From Hyperoodon ampullatus (taxonomy: Eukaryota > Chordata > Mammalia > Artiodactyla > Ziphiidae), in contig CATKHW010000293.1 in the NCBI GenBank assembly GCA_949752795.1, positions 186,001 to 250,000 of the forward strand: DNA of 64,000 nt, written 5' to 3'. Each line of letters begins with the position of its first letter. Positions within the stretch are counted from its first letter, which is position 1. This document shows positions 1 to 13,899 of this stretch, piece by piece. The position numbers and the translations under genes were made by a program. The notes beneath the pieces are model-generated. The model saw nothing but the letters and a program-made list of their open reading frames with translations, made no database searches and was not told the origin of the DNA.

Positions 1-1739
1 AAGTCACACAGAAAAAGCAACTTATCATAAGATATCACTTATGAAGATCCTGTAAACATGGCTACACTTGAACTGAGCTAGGAAAGAGAACATAGTCTCA
101 CATTTAGAAAACACTCTTACGCCTGCTTAAGGGGGAAGGAGAGGTGGGGTGATGCATAAAACCAGAGTTTGATATAAGCACAGGTACCGTTCCAAAAACC
201 AACAATGGAATAGACAAGACCTACACCTTCCTCAGTGAAAGGGACTCAAAACTCCATATTTCCCGCAGAAGAATATATCTGACAAGTAAGAATCTTAAAA
301 CCTATGTATTGATATGTCTCTGTAAGGGAATCAAGAGTGTCTAGACTGGCATAAGCATGGCAGCGAGAATCAGCTCAAACCCACTATAAAAAGGAATTTC
401 AAAAACAAAACAAAGAAACAGGCAAATTCTTTCCAATTCCTTCAGGGTCTCTGATGAAACCTGGAATGACCCTATCTACAATGACAGCTGGATGTTACAT
501 AAGGCTGGACACGTGGCACTGAGAGGATTGGTGAGATTGGGTGAGCAAATGCAGACCCTTCAAAGCAATAATGCATGGCACACATTACATGCGTCCCAAC
601 TCTCCAAGTTGAAGGGGATATTACTACAACTATAACATGTACCGGAAACCTAGAGAATGGACACACTGTGAACAAGAAACGTTTCTAAAACTCAACTAAT
701 ACTCCGTCTCCTGGTGCTCATGTTTGACACTGCAACTGCTTTACTATCAATCTCCCAACTTAGAGACAGCACATTTAACCCCCTTGTTGGCACACGTTGC
801 CAATTTGGCACAGGATGAAAGGGAAGAGGGAGAACCAATGAGAGAGTAGCTGTTTGGCATTTGGACGGGCACATGTCACTCTAATTTCCCGGCAGGAAGA
901 AGAATTAACCAAAGTCTCAGCCACCCACCGGGAACCCATATACGTCCTGAACCAAAATATTGTTCTTGCGTTCAGCTCACAAAAAAACGAGTTGCAAAAT
1001 GGGGCTCAGGGGCACAACAATTCACAAACTGGCAGAGTAATAAAGGACAACTATCATCCAAAAATCTGTTGAGGGAAGGCAGCGAGGTAGACTTGAAAGC
1101 TAGGCAGAATAGCAGGAAACAGATTTCAAGAGGTACGTTGGAATCGCCTTTAAAGCACAGGAAAAGGGGCACAACTTCGACAATGATGCACTTGGCCAAA
1201 AAGGGCGTATGCATTTTCTCCTGAATATATTTAGGAGAGAACTCATATGCCCGTTTTGGCCAAGCAAGCAAGCGGACAATGCAAATCTGCAATACAAAGA
1301 AGTATCTCTTCCCACCGGTACAAAAGGGACATCCACAAAATGTGTAAAAACCAGAAAGGCAAGACAGGCCCTGGAGAACAGGGAGCCTTGTTATGCTGAT
1401 GGGCGGTATGTAAATTGCCAACTCCCTCTCTGGAGGAGTGCATTGTGTTCCCTAAAACAAGTAAACAACAGAGCTACAGAGCCAAGGGCACTTCCAGTCT
1501 AGGGAATATACCTTGAGAAAACTGAAAATCAATAAGACAGAGCCACACCAAAATTTAGGGCTGCACTGCTTACAAGAACCTCAACTTGGGTACACCTTAA
1601 ATATCCCAGGAAATATAAAATTGGTTCAAAATATTGTGGTACTTACGTACGATGGAATATCCCTCAGCCATGAAATCAATGTCATAAGACCAGTAGCAGC
1701 AAAATGAGTGGATTCCGGTTCGATGATTCTAAGTGAAAT
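1..1739 (+). repeat. Monomer 1, type A
   Basis: First copy in my register; 1,739 bases. Type A marks: ATGTTACATAAGG and ACATTACATGCGTCC. Inverted repeat at 1191-1264 with about 31 of 37 pairs matching. The ORF2-like frame stops early because AAATGG reads AAATGA near 1705. Confidence 0.9.
1191..1264. repeat. Eroded palindrome, type A
   Basis: Same element as at 51587 but six mispairs. The right arm reads AGGAGAGAACTCATATGCCC, the left GGGCGTATGCATTTTCTCC. Same state at 8140, 18563 and 25512. Confidence 0.88.
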
Positions 1740-3476
1740 AAGTCACACAGAAAAAGCAACTTATCATAAGATATCACTTATGAAGATCCTGTAAACATGG
1801 CTACACTTGAACTTAGCTAGGAAAGAGAACAGAGTCTCACATTTGGAAAACACTCTTATGCCTGCTTAAGGGGGAAGGAGAGGTGGGTGATGCATAAAAC
1901 CAGAGTTTGATATAAGCACAGGTACCGTTCCAAAAACCAACTATGGAATAGACAAGACCTACACCTTCCTCAGTGAAAGGGACTCAAAACCCCATATTTC
2001 CCGCAGAAGAATATATCTGACTAGTAAGAATCTTAAAACCTATGTATTGATATGTCTCTGTAAGGGAATCAAGTGTGTCTAGACTGGCATAAACATGGCA
2101 GTGAGAATCAGCTGAAATCCACTATCAAAACGAATTTCACAAACAAAACAAAAAAACAGGGAAATTCTTTACAATTCCTTCAGGGTCTCTGATGAAACCT
2201 GGAATAACCCTATCTACAAGGACAGCTGGATGTGGCATAAGGCTGGACCCTTGGGACTGAGAGGATTGGTGAGATTGGGTGAGCAAATGCAGACCCTTTA
2301 AAGCAATAATGCATGGCACCCACTCCTTGGGTCCCAACTCTCCAGGTTGAAGGGAATATTACTACAGCTATAACATGTACGGGAAACCTAGAGAATGGAC
2401 ACACTGTGAATACGAACGGTTTCTAAAACTCAAATAATAGTCCCTCTCCTGGTGCTCAGGTGTGACTTTCCAACTGATTTACTATCAATCTCAAAACTTG
2501 GAGAGACAGCCCCTTTAACCTCCTGGTTCGCACACATTGCCAATTTGGCAGAGGATGAAAGGGAAGAGGGAGAACCAATGAGAGAGTAGCTGTTAGGCAT
2601 TTGGACGGGCACATGTCACTCTAATTTCACGGGAGGAAGAAGAATTAACCAAAGTCTCAGCCACCCACGGGGAACAAGTAGAGGTCCTGAACCAAAATTT
2701 TGCATTTGCGGTCAGCTCACAAAAAATGAGTTGAAAAATGGGGCTCAGGGCACAGCAATTCACAAACTGGAAGAGTAATAAAGGACAACTATCATCCAAA
2801 AATCTGTTGAGGGAAGGCAACGAGGTGGACATGAAATCGAGGCAGAATAGCAGGAAACAGATTTCAAGAGGTATGTTGGAATCGCCTTTAAAGCACCAGA
2901 AGTGGGGCACAACTTCGACAATGATGCACTTGGCGAAAAAGGGCGTTTGCATTTTCTGCTGAATATTTTCAGGAGAAAATGCATACGACCTTTTTGGCCA
3001 AGCAAGCAAGCAGGCAATGCAAATCTGCACTACAAAGAAGTATCACTTCCCACCGGTCAAAAGGGACATCCGCAAAATGTGTAAAAACCAGAAAGGCAAG
3101 ACAGGCCCTGGAGAACAGGGAGCATTGTTATGCTGATGGGCAGGATGTAAATTGCCAACTGCCTCTCTGGTGGAGTGAATTGTGTTCCCTAAAACAAGTA
3201 AACAACAGAGCTACAGAGCCAAGGGTACTTCCAGTCTAGGGAATATACCTTGGGAAAACTGAAAATCAATAAGACAGAGCAACCCCAACGTTTAGGGCTG
3301 CACTGCTTACAAGAACCTCAACATGGGTACACCTTAAATATCCCAGGAAATATAAAAATGGTTCAAAAAATTGTGGTACTTACGTACGATGGAATATCCC
3401 TCTGCCATGAAATCAATGTGATAAGACCAGTAGCAGCAAAATGAGTGGAATGAGGTTCGATGATTCTAAGTGAAAT
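1740..3476 (+). repeat. Monomer 2, type B
   Basis: 1,737 bases. Marks: ACTCCTTGGGTCC, TTTTGCATTTGCGG, end GTGGAATGAGG. Inverted repeat at 2929-3002, about 32 of 37 pairs, with a matched change in both arms (GCATTTT and AAAATGC). Confidence 0.9.
2929..3002. repeat. Imperfect palindrome, type B, with matched arm change
   Basis: Five mispairs out of 37, yet both arms carry the same change relative to the perfect form: TGCATTTTCT on the left and AGAAAATGCA on the right, in place of TGCGTTTTCT and AGAAAACGCA. Same in the B and E/B monomers at 9878, 20301 and 27250. Confidence 0.88.
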
Positions 3477-5212
3477 AAGTCACACAGAAAAACCAAGATA
3501 TCATAAGATATCACTTACGAAGATCCTGTAAACATGGCTACACTTGAACTGAGCTAGGAAAGAGAACAGAGTCTCACATTTGGAAAACACTCTTATGCCT
3601 GCTTAAGGGGGAAGGAGAGGTGGGGTGATGCATAAAACCAGAGTTTGATATAAGCACAGGTACCGTTCCAAAAACCAACTATGGAATAGACAAGACCTAC
3701 ACCTTCCACAGTGAAAGGGACTCAAAACCCCATATTTCCCGCAGAAGAATATATCTGACTAGTAAGAATCTTAAAACCTATGTATTGATATGTCGCTGTA
3801 AGGGAATCAAGTGTATAGACTGGCATAAACATGGCAGCGAGAATCAGCTGAAATCCACTATCAAAAGGAATTTCACAAACAAAACAAAAAAACAGGCAAA
3901 TGCTTTACAATTCCTTCAGGGTCTCTGATGAAATCTGGAATGACCCTATCTACAATGACCGCTGGATGTGGCATAAGGCTGGACACTTGGGACTTAGAGG
4001 ATTGGTGAGATTGGGTGAGCAAATGCAGACCTTGTAAACCAATAATGCATGGCACCCATTCCATGGGTCCCAACTCTGCGGGTTGAAGGGAATATTAATA
4101 CAGCTATAACATGTACAGGAAACCTAGAGAATGGACACACTGTGAATACAAAAGGTTTCTAAAACTCAACGAATAGTCCCTCTCCTGGTGTTCCGGTTTG
4201 ACTTTCCCACTGCTTTACTATCAATCTCCCAAATTGGAGAGACACCCCTTTTAACCTCCTGGTACACACACGTTGCCAATTTGGCAGAGGATGAAAGGAA
4301 AGGGGGAGAACCAATGACAGAGTAGCTGTTAGGCATTTAGACGGGCATATGTCACTCTAATTTCACGGTAGGAAGAAGAATTAACCAAAGTCTCAGCCTC
4401 CCACGGGGAACAAGTAGAGGTCCTGAACCAAAATTTTGGACGTGCGGTCAGCTCACAAAAAATAAGTTGAAAAATGGGGCTCAGGGCACAGCAATTCACA
4501 AACTGGAAGAGTAATAAAGGACAACTATCATCCAAAAATCTGTTGAGGGAAGGGAACGAGGCGGAGTTGAAATCGAGGCAGAATAGCAGGAAACAGATTT
4601 CAAGAGGTACGTTGGAATCGCCTTTAAAGCACAGGAAGAGTGGAACAACTTCGACAATGATGCACTTGGCCAAAAAGGGCGTATGCGTTTTCTCTTGAAT
4701 ATATTCAGGAGAAAACGCATACGCCCTTTTTGGCCAAGCAAGCAAGCGGGCAATGCAAATCTGCACTACAAAGAAGCATCACTTCCCACCGGTCAAAAGG
4801 GACATCCGCAAAATGTGTAAAAACCAGAAAGGCAAGACAGGCCCTGGAGAACAGGGAGCCTTTTTATGCTGATGGGCGGGATGTAAATTGCCAACTGCCT
4901 CTATGGAGGAGTGCATTGTGTTCCCTAAAACAAGTAAACAACAGAGCTACAGAACCAAGGGCACTACCAGTCTAGGGAATATACCTTGGGAAAACTGAAA
5001 ATCAATAAGACAGAGCCACCCCAAAATTTACGGCTGCACTGCTCACAATAACCTCAACTTCGGTACACCTTAAATATCCCAGGAAATATAAAAATGGTTC
5101 AAAAAATTGTGGTACTTACGTACGATGGAATATCCCTCAGCCATGAAATCAATGTCATAAGACCAGTAGCAACAAAATGTGTGGATTCTGTTATGATGAT
5201 TCTAAGTGAAAT
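3477..5212 (+). repeat. Monomer 3, type C
   Basis: 1,736 bases. Marks: GGCAAATGCTTTACAATTCC, GGAAGAGTGGAAC, end GCAACAAAATGTGTGG. Inverted repeat at 4665-4738 with 36 of 37 pairs. Confidence 0.9.
4665..4738. repeat. Near-perfect palindrome, type C
   Basis: 36 of 37 pairs; the single mispair is CTCTTGAA against TTCAGGAG near the centre. Same in monomers 7, 13, 17 and, in the right-hand family, monomer 23 (39414-39487). Confidence 0.9.
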
Positions 5213-6950
5213 AAGACACACAGAAAAAGAAATTTATCATAAGATATCACTTATGAAGAACCTGTAAACATGGCTACACTTGAACTTAGCTAGGAAAGAG
5301 AACAGAGTCTCACATTTGGAAAACACTCTTATGCCTGCTTAAGGGGGAAGGAGAGGTGGGGTGATGCATAAAACCAGAGTTTCATATAAGCACACCTACC
5401 GTTCCGAAAACCAACTATGGAATAGACAAGACCTACACATTCCTCAGTGAAAGGGACTGAAAAGCCCATATTTCCCGCAGAAGAATATATCTGACTAGTA
5501 AGAATCTTAAAACCTTTGTATTGATATGTCTCTGTAAGGGAATCAAGTGTGTCTAGACTGGCATAAACTTGGCAGCGAGAATCAGCTCAAACCCACTAAC
5601 AAAAGGAATTTCACAAACAAAACAAAAAAACAGTAAAATTCTTTACAATTCCTTCAGGGTCTCTGATGAAACCTGGAATGACCCTATCTACAACGACAGC
5701 TGGATGTGGCATAATGCTGGACACTTGGGACTGAGAGGATTGGTGAGATTGGGTGAGCAACTGCAGACCTTGTAAACCAATAATGCATGGCACCCATTCC
5801 ATGGGTCCCAACTCTGCGGGTTGAAGGGAATATTAATACAGCTATAACATATACAGGAAACCTAGAGAATGGACACACTGTGAATACAAAAGGTTTCTAA
5901 AACTCAACGAATAGTCCCTCTCCTGGTGTTCCGGTTTGACTTTCCAACTGCTTTACTATCAATCTCCCAACTTGGAGAGACACCACTTTTAACCTCCTGG
6001 TACACACACGTTGCCAATTTGGCAGAGGATGAAAGGAAAGGGGGAGAACCAATGACAGAGTAGCTGTTAGGCATTTAGACGGGCACATGTCACTCTAATT
6101 TCACGGGAGGAAGAAGAACTAACCAAAGTCTCAGCCTCCCACGGGTAAAAAGTAGAGGTCCTGAACCAAAATTTTGGACTTGCGGTCAGCACACAAAAAA
6201 TGAGTTGAAAAATGGGGCTCAGGGCACAGCAATTCACAAACTGGAAGAGTAATAAAGGACAACTATCATCCAAAAATCTGTTGAGGGAAGGCAACGAGGC
6301 TGACTTGAAATCGAGGGAGAATAGCAGGAAACAGATTTCAAGAGGTATGTTGGAATCGCCTTTAAAGCACCAGAAGTGGGGCACAACTTCGACAATGATG
6401 CACTTGGCCACAAAGGGCGTTTGCATTTTCTCCTGAATATATTCAGGAGAAAACGCATACGCCCTTTTTGGCCTAGCAAGCAAGCAGGCAATGCAAATCT
6501 GCACTACAAAGAAGTATCACTTCTCACCGGTCAAAAGGGACATCCGCAAAATGTGTAAAAACCAGAAAGGCAAGACAGGCCCTGGAGAACAGGGAGCATT
6601 GTTATGCTGATGGGCAGGATGTAAATTGCCAACTGCCTCTCTGGTGGAGTGAACTGTGTTCCCTAAAACAAGTAAACAACAGAGCTACAGAGCCAAGGGC
6701 ACTTCCAGTCTAGGGAATATACCTTGGGAAAACTGAAAATCAATAAGCCAGAGCCACCCCAACGTTTAGGGCTGCACTGCTTACAAGAACCTCAACTTGG
6801 GTACACATTAAATATCCCAGGAAATATAAAAATGGTTCAAAAAATTGTGGTACTTACGTACGATGGAATATCCCTCAGCCATGAAATCAATGTCATAAGA
6901 CCAGTAGCAGCAAAATGAGTGGATTCAGGTTCGATGATTCTAAGTGAAAT
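5213..6950 (+). repeat. Monomer 4, type D
   Basis: 1,738 bases. Marks: TTTCATATAAGCACACC, GGCATAATGCTGG, GTCAGCACAC. Inverted repeat near 6403-6476 with several mismatches, including GGCCACAAAGG on the left and GGCCTAG on the right. Confidence 0.9.
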
Positions 6951-8687
6951 AAGTCACACAGAAAAAGCAACTTATCATAAGATATCACTTATGAAGATCC
7001 TGTAAACATGGCTACACTTGAACTGAGCTAGGAAAGAGAACATAGTCTCACATTTAGAAAACACTCTTATGCCTGCTTAACGGGGAAGGAGAGGTGGGGT
7101 GATGCATAAAACCAGAGTTTGATATAAGCACAGGTACCGTTCCAAAAACCAACTATGGAATAGACAAGACCTACACCTTCCTCAGTGAAAGGGACTCAAA
7201 ACACCATATTTCCCGCAGAAGAATATATCTGACAAGTAAGAATCTTAAAACCTATGTATTGATATGTCTCTGTAAGGGAATCAAGAGTGTCTAGACAGGC
7301 ATAAGCATGGCAGCGAGAATCAGCTCAAACCCACTATAAAAAGGAATTTCAAAAACAAAACAAAGAAACAGGCAAATTCTTTCCAATTCCTTCAGGGTCT
7401 CTGATTAAACCTGGAATGACCCTATCTACAATGACAGCTGGATGTTACATAAGGCTGGACACGTGGCACTGAGAGGATTGGTGAGATTGGGTGAGCAAAT
7501 GCAGACCCTTCAAAGCAATAATGCATGGCACACATTACATGCGTCCCAACTCTCCAAGTTGAAGGGGATATTACTACAACTATAACATGTACCGGAAACC
7601 TAGAGAATGGACACACTGTGAACAAGAAACGTTTCTAAAACTCAACTAATACTCCGTCTCCTGGTGCTCATGTTTGACACTGCAACTGCTTTACTATCAA
7701 TCTCCCAACTTAGAGACAGCACATTTAACCCCCTTGTTGGCACACGTTGCCAATTTGGCACAGGATGAAAGGGAAGAGGGAGAACCAATGAGAGAGTAGC
7801 TGTTTGGCATTTGGACGGGCACATGTCACTCTAATTTCCCGGCAGGAAGAAGAATTAACCAAAGTCTCAGCCACCCACCGGGAACCCATATACGTCCTGA
7901 ACCAAAATATTGGTCTTACGTTCAGCTCACAAAAAACGAGTTGCAAAATGGGGCTCAGGGGCACAACAATTCACAAACTGGCAGAGTAATAAAGGACAAC
8001 TATCATCCAAAAATCTGTTGAGGGAAGGCAGCGAGGTAGACTTGAAAGCTAGGCAGAATAGCAGGAAACAGATTTCAAGAGGTACGTTGGAATCGCCTTT
8101 AAAGCACAGGAAAAGGGGCACAACTTCGACAATGATGCACTTGGCCAAAAAGGGCGTATGCATTTTCTCCTGAATATATTTAGGAGAGAACTCATATGCC
8201 CGTTTTGGCCAAGCAAGCAAGCGGACAATGCAAATCTGCAATACAAAGAAGTATCTCTCCCCACCGGTACAAAAGGGACATCCACAAAATGTGTAAAAAC
8301 CAGAAAGGCAAGACAGGCCCTGGAGAACAGGAAGCCTTGTTATGCTGATGGCGGGATGTAAATTGCCAACTGCCTCTCTGGAGGAGTGCATTGGGTTCCC
8401 TAAAACAAGTAAACAACAGATCTACAGAGCCAAGGGCACTTGCAGTCTAGGGAATATACCTTGGGAAAATTGAAAATCAATAAGACACCGCCACCTCAAA
8501 ATTTAGGGCTGCACTGCTTACAAGAACCTCAACTTGGGTACACCTTAAATATCCCAGGAAATATAAAAATGGCTCAAAAAATTGTGGTACTTATGTATGA
8601 TGGAATATCCGTCAGGCATGAAATCAATGTCATAAGACCAGTAGAAACAAAATGAGTGGATTCTGTTATGATGATTCTAAGTGAAAT
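6951..8687 (+). repeat. Monomer 5, type A with E-lineage 3' end
   Basis: 1,737 bases. It matches monomer 1 closely until about 8260. The 3' end then differs (GATGGCGGG with a base lost, ATGGCTCAAAA, CCGTCAGGCATG, GTAGAAACAAAATGAG) and matches the 3' end of monomer 8. Inverted repeat at 8140-8213, as in type A. Confidence 0.85.
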
Positions 8688-10425
8688 AAGACACACAGAA
8701 AAAGAAATTTATCATAAGATATCACTTATGAAGATCCTGTAACATGGCTACACTTGAACTGAGTTAGGAAAGAGAACAGAGTCTCACATTTAGAAAACAC
8801 ACTTATGCCTGCTAGAGTTGGAAGGAGAGGTGGGGTGATGCATAAAACCAGAGTTTGATATAAGCACAGGTACTGTTCCAAAAACCAACTATGGAATACA
8901 GAAGACCTACAAGTTCCTCACTGAAACGGACTCAAAACCCCATATTTCCGGCAGAGGAATATATCTGACTAGTAAGAATCTTAAAACCTATGTATTGATA
9001 TGTCTCCGTAAGGGAATCAAGTGTTTCTAGACTGGCATAAACATGGCAGCGAGAATCAGCTCAAACCCACTATCAAAAGGAATTTCAAAAACAAAACAAA
9101 GAAAACAGGGAAATTCTTTACAATTCCTTCAGGGTCTCTGATGAAACCTGGAATGACCCTATCTACAACGACCGCTGGATGTGGCATAAGGCTGGACACT
9201 TGGGACTGAGAGGATTGGTGAGATGGGGTGAGCAAATGCAGACCTTGTAAACCAATAATGCATGGCACCCATTCCATGGGTCCCAACTCTGCGGGTTGAA
9301 GGGAATATTAATACAGCTATAACATATACAGGAAACCTAGAGAATGGACACACTGTGAATACAAATGGTTTCTAAAACTCAACGAATAGTCCCTCTCCTG
9401 GTGTTCCGGTTTGACTTTCCAACTGCTTTACTAACAATCTCCCAACTTGGAGAGACACCACTTTTAAACTCCTGGTACACACACGTTGCCAATTTGGCAG
9501 AGGATGAAAGGAAAGGGGGAGAACCAATGACAGAGTAGCTGTTAGGCATTTAGACGGGCACATGTCACTCTAATTTCACGGGAGGAAGAAGAATTAACCA
9601 AAGTCTCAGCCACCCACGGGGAACAAGTAGAGGTCCTGAACCAAAATTTTGGACTTGCGGTCAGCTCACAAAAAATGAGTTGAAAAATGGGGCTCAGGGC
9701 ACAGCAATTCACAAACTGGAAGAGTAATAAAGGACAACTATCATCCAAAAATCTGTTGAGGGAAGGCATCGAGGCGGAGTTGAAATCGAGGCAGAATAGC
9801 AGGAAACAGATTTCAAGAGGTATGTTGGAATCGCCTTATAAGCACAAGAAGTGGGGCACAACTTCGACAATGATGCACTTGGCGAAAAAGGGCGTTTGCA
9901 TTTTCTGCTGAATATTTTCAGGAGAAAATGCATACGACCTTTTTGGCCAAGCAAGCAAGCAGGCAATGCAAATCTGCACTACAAAGAAGTATCACTTCCC
10001 ACCGGTCAAAAGGGACATCCGCAAAATGTGTAAAAACCAGAAAGGCAAGACAGGCCCTGGAGAACAGGGAGCATTGTTATGCTGATGGGCAGGATGTAAA
10101 TTGCCAACTGCCTCTCTGGTGGAGTGAATTGTGTTCCCTAAAACAAGTAAACAACAGAGCTACAGAGCCAAGGGCACTTCCAGTCTAGGGAATATACCTT
10201 GGGAAAACTGAAAATCAATAAGCCAGAGCCACCCCAACGTTTAGGGCTGCACTGCTTACAAGAACCTCAACATGGGTACACCTTAAATATCCCAGGAAAT
10301 ATAAAAATGGTTCAAAAAATTGTGGTACTTACGTACGATGGAATATCCCTCAGCCATGAAATCAATGTCATAAGACCAGTAGCAGCAAAATGAGTGGAAT
10401 GAGGTTCGATGATTCTAAGTGAAAT
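8688..10425 (+). repeat. Monomer 6, type E with B-like 3' part
   Basis: 1,738 bases. The 5' part is distinctive (CTGCTAGAGTTGGAAGG, ACTGAAACGGACTC, TTTCCGGCAGAGG). The 3' part carries the B palindrome (9878-9951) and the B end GTGGAATGAGG. Nearly the same as monomer 9, 5,212 bases away. Confidence 0.85.
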
Positions 10426-12161
10426 AAGTCACACAGAAAAAGCAAGTTATCATAAGATATCACTTACGAAGATCCTGTAAACATGGCTACACTTGAACTG
10501 AGCTAGGAAAGAGAACAGAGTCTCACATTTGGAAAACACTCTTATGCCTGCTTAAGGGGGAAGGAGAGGTGGGGTGATGCATAAAACCAGAGTTTGATAT
10601 AAGCACAGGTACCGTTCCAAAAACCAACTATGGAATAGACAAGACCTACACCTTCCACAGTGAAAGGGACTCAAAACCCCATATTTCCCGCAGAAGAATA
10701 TATCTGACTAGTAAGAATCTTAAAACCTATGTATTGATATGTCGCTGTAAGGGAATCAAGTGTCTAGACTGGCATAAACATGGCAGCGAGAATCAGCTGA
10801 AATCCACTATCAAAAGGAATTTCACAAACAAAACAAAAAAACAGGCAAATGCTTTACAATTCCTTCAGGGTCTCTGATGAAATCTGGAATGACCCTATCT
10901 ACAACGACCGCTGGATGTGGCATAAGGCTGGACACTTGGGACTTAGAGGATTGGTGAGATTGGGTGAGCAAATGCAGACCTTGTAAACCAATAATGCATG
11001 GCACCCATTCCATGGGTCCCAACTCTGCGGGTTGAAGGGAATATTAATACAGCTATAACATGTACAGGAAACCTAGAGAATGGACACACTGTGAATACAA
11101 AAGGTTTCTAAAACTCAACGAATAGTCCCTCTCCTGGTGTTCCGGTTTGACTTTCCCACTGCTTTACTATCAATCTCCCGAATTGGAGAGACACCCCTTT
11201 TAACCTCCTGGTACACACACGTTGCCAATTTGGCAGAGGATGAAAGGAAAGGGGGAGAACCAATGACAGAGTAGCTGTTAGGCATTTAGACGGGCATATG
11301 TCACTCTAATTTCACGGTAGGGAGAAGAATTAACCAAAGTCTCAGCCTCCCACGGGGAACAAGTAGAGGTCCTGAACCAAAATTTTGGACGTGCGGTCAG
11401 CTCACAAAAAATAAGTTGAAAAATGGGGCTCAGGGCACAGCAATTCACAAACTGGAAGAGTAATAAAGGACAACTATCATCCAAAAATCTGTTGAGGGAA
11501 GGGAACGAGGCGGAGTTGAAATCGAGGCAGAATAGCAGGAAACAGATTTCAAGAGGTACGTTGGAATCGCCTTTAAAGCACAGGAAGAGTGGAACAACTT
11601 CGACAATGATGCACTTGGCCAAAAAGGGCGTATGCGTTTTCTCTTGAATATATTCAGGAGAAAACGCATACGCCCTTTTTGGCCAAGCAAGCAAGCGGGC
11701 AATGCAAATCTGCACTACAAAGAAGCATCACTTCCCACCGGTCAAAAGGGACATCCGCAAAATGTGTAAAAACCAGAAAGGCAAGACAGGCCCTGGAGAA
11801 CAGGGAGCCTTTTTATGCTGATGGGCGGGATGTAAATTGCCAACTGCCTCTATGGAGGAGTGCATTGTGTTCCCTAAAACAAGTAAACAACAGAGCTACA
11901 GAGCCAAGGGCACTACCAGTCTAGGGAATATACCTTGGGAAAATTGAAAATCAATAAGACAGAGCCACCCCAAAATTTACGGCTGCACTGCTCACAATAA
12001 CCTCAACTTCGGTACACCTTAAATATCCCAGGAAATATAAAAATGGTTCAAAAAATTGTGGTACTTACGTACGATGGAATATCCCTCAGCCATGAAATCA
12101 ATGTCATAAGACCAGTAGCAACAAAATGTGTGGATTCTGTTATGATGATTCTAAGTGAAAT
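10426..12161 (+). repeat. Monomer 7, type C
   Basis: 1,736 bases; matches monomer 3 closely. Inverted repeat at 11614-11687 with 36 of 37 pairs (CTCTTG against CAGGAG). Confidence 0.88.
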
Positions 12162-13899
12162 AAGACACACAGAAAAAGAAATTTATCATAAGATATCACT
12201 TATGAAGAACCTGTAAACATGGCTACACTTGAACTTAGCTAGGAAAGAGAACAGAGTCTCACATTTGGAAAACACTCTTATGCCTGCTTAAGGGGGAAGG
12301 AGAGGTGGGGTGATGCATAAAACCAGAGTTTCATATAAGCACACCTACCGTTCCGAAAACAAACTATGGAATAGACAAGACCTACACATTCCTCAGTTAA
12401 AGGGACTGAAAAGCCCATATTTCCCGCAGAAGAATATATCTGACTAGTAAGAATCTTAAAACCTATGTATTGATATGTCTCTGTAAGGGAATCAAGTGTG
12501 TCTAAACTGGCATAAACTTGGCAGCGAGAATCAGCTCAAACCCACTATCAAAAGGAATTTCACAAACAAAACAAAAAAACAGGAAAATTCTTTACAATTC
12601 CTTCAGGGTCTCTGATGAAACCTGGAATGACCCTATCTACAACGACAGCTGGATGTGGCATAATGCTGGACACTTGGGACTGAGAGGATTGGTGAGATTG
12701 GGTGAGCAACTGCAGACCTTGTAAACCAATAATGCATGGCACCCATTCCATGGGTCCCAACTCTGCGGGTTGAAGGGAATATTAATACAGCTATAACATA
12801 TACAGGAAACCTAGAGAATGGACACACTGTGAATACAAAAGGTTTCTAAAACTCAACGAATAGTCCCTCTCCTGGTGTTCCGGTTTGACTTTCCAACTGC
12901 TTTACTATCAATCTCCCAACTTGGAGAGACACCACTTTTAACCTCCTGGTACACACACGTTGCCAATTTGGCAGAGGATGAAAGGAAAGGGGGAGAACCA
13001 ATGACAGAGTAGCTGTTAGGCATTTAGACGGGCACATGTCACTCTAATTTCACGGGAGGAAGAAGAACTAACCAAAGTCTCAGCCTCCCACTGGTAAAAA
13101 GTAGAGGTCCCGAACCAAAATTTTGGACTTGCGGTCAGCACACAAAAAATGAGTTGAAAAATGGGGCTCAGGGCACAGCAATTCACAAACTGGAAGAGTA
13201 ATAAAGGACAACTATCATCCAAAAATCTGTTGAGGGAAGGCAACGAGGCGGACTTGAAATCGAGGCAGAATAGCAGGAAACAGATTTCAAGAGGTATGTT
13301 GGAATCGCCTTTAAAGCACCAGAAGTGGGGCACAACTTCGACAATGATGCACTTGGCCAAAAAGGGCGTTTGCATTTTCTCCTGAATATATTCAGGAGAA
13401 AACGCATACGCCCTTTTTGGCCAAGCAAGCAAGCGGGCAATGCAAATCTGCACTACAAAGAAGTATCACTTCCCACCGGTCAAAAGGGACATCCGCAAAA
13501 TGTGTAAAAACCAGAAAGGCAAGACAGGCCCTGGAGAACAGGGAGCATTGTTATGCTGATGGGCAGGATGTAAATTGCCAACTGCCTCTCTGGTGGAGTG
13601 AACTGTGTTCCCTAAAACAAGTAAAGAACAGAGCTACAGAGCCAAGGGCACTTCCAGTCTAGGGAATATACCTTGGGAAAACTGAAAATCAATAAGCCAG
13701 AGCCACCCCAACGTTTAGGGCTGCACTGCTTACAAGAACCTCAACTTCGGTACACCTTAAATATCCCAGGAAATATAAAAATGGCTCAAAAAATTGTGGT
13801 ACTTATGTATGATGGAATATCCGTCAGGCATGAAATCAATGTCATAAGACCAGTAGAAACAAAATGAGTGGATTCTGTTATGATGATTCTAAGTGAAAT
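12162..13899 (+). repeat. Monomer 8, type D with E-lineage 3' end
   Basis: 1,738 bases. D sequence through about 13740, then the monomer 5 tail (ATGGCTCAAAA, CCGTCAGGCATG). Inverted repeat at 13352-13425 with 35 of 37 pairs. Confidence 0.85.
13352..13425. repeat. Near-perfect palindrome, type D
   Basis: 35 of 37 pairs. The left arm reads GGGCGTTTGCATTTTC where the right arm keeps the perfect form GAAAACGCATACGCCC. Confidence 0.9.

Larger units (their letters stand above)
1..6950 (+). repeat. Four-monomer higher-order repeat A-B-C-D, copy 1
   Basis: Monomers 1-1739 (A), 1740-3476 (B), 3477-5212 (C) and 5213-6950 (D). The same ordered set returns at 17374 and 24323. The unit length is ~6.95 kb, the sum of four slightly different monomer lengths. 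Confidence 0.82.
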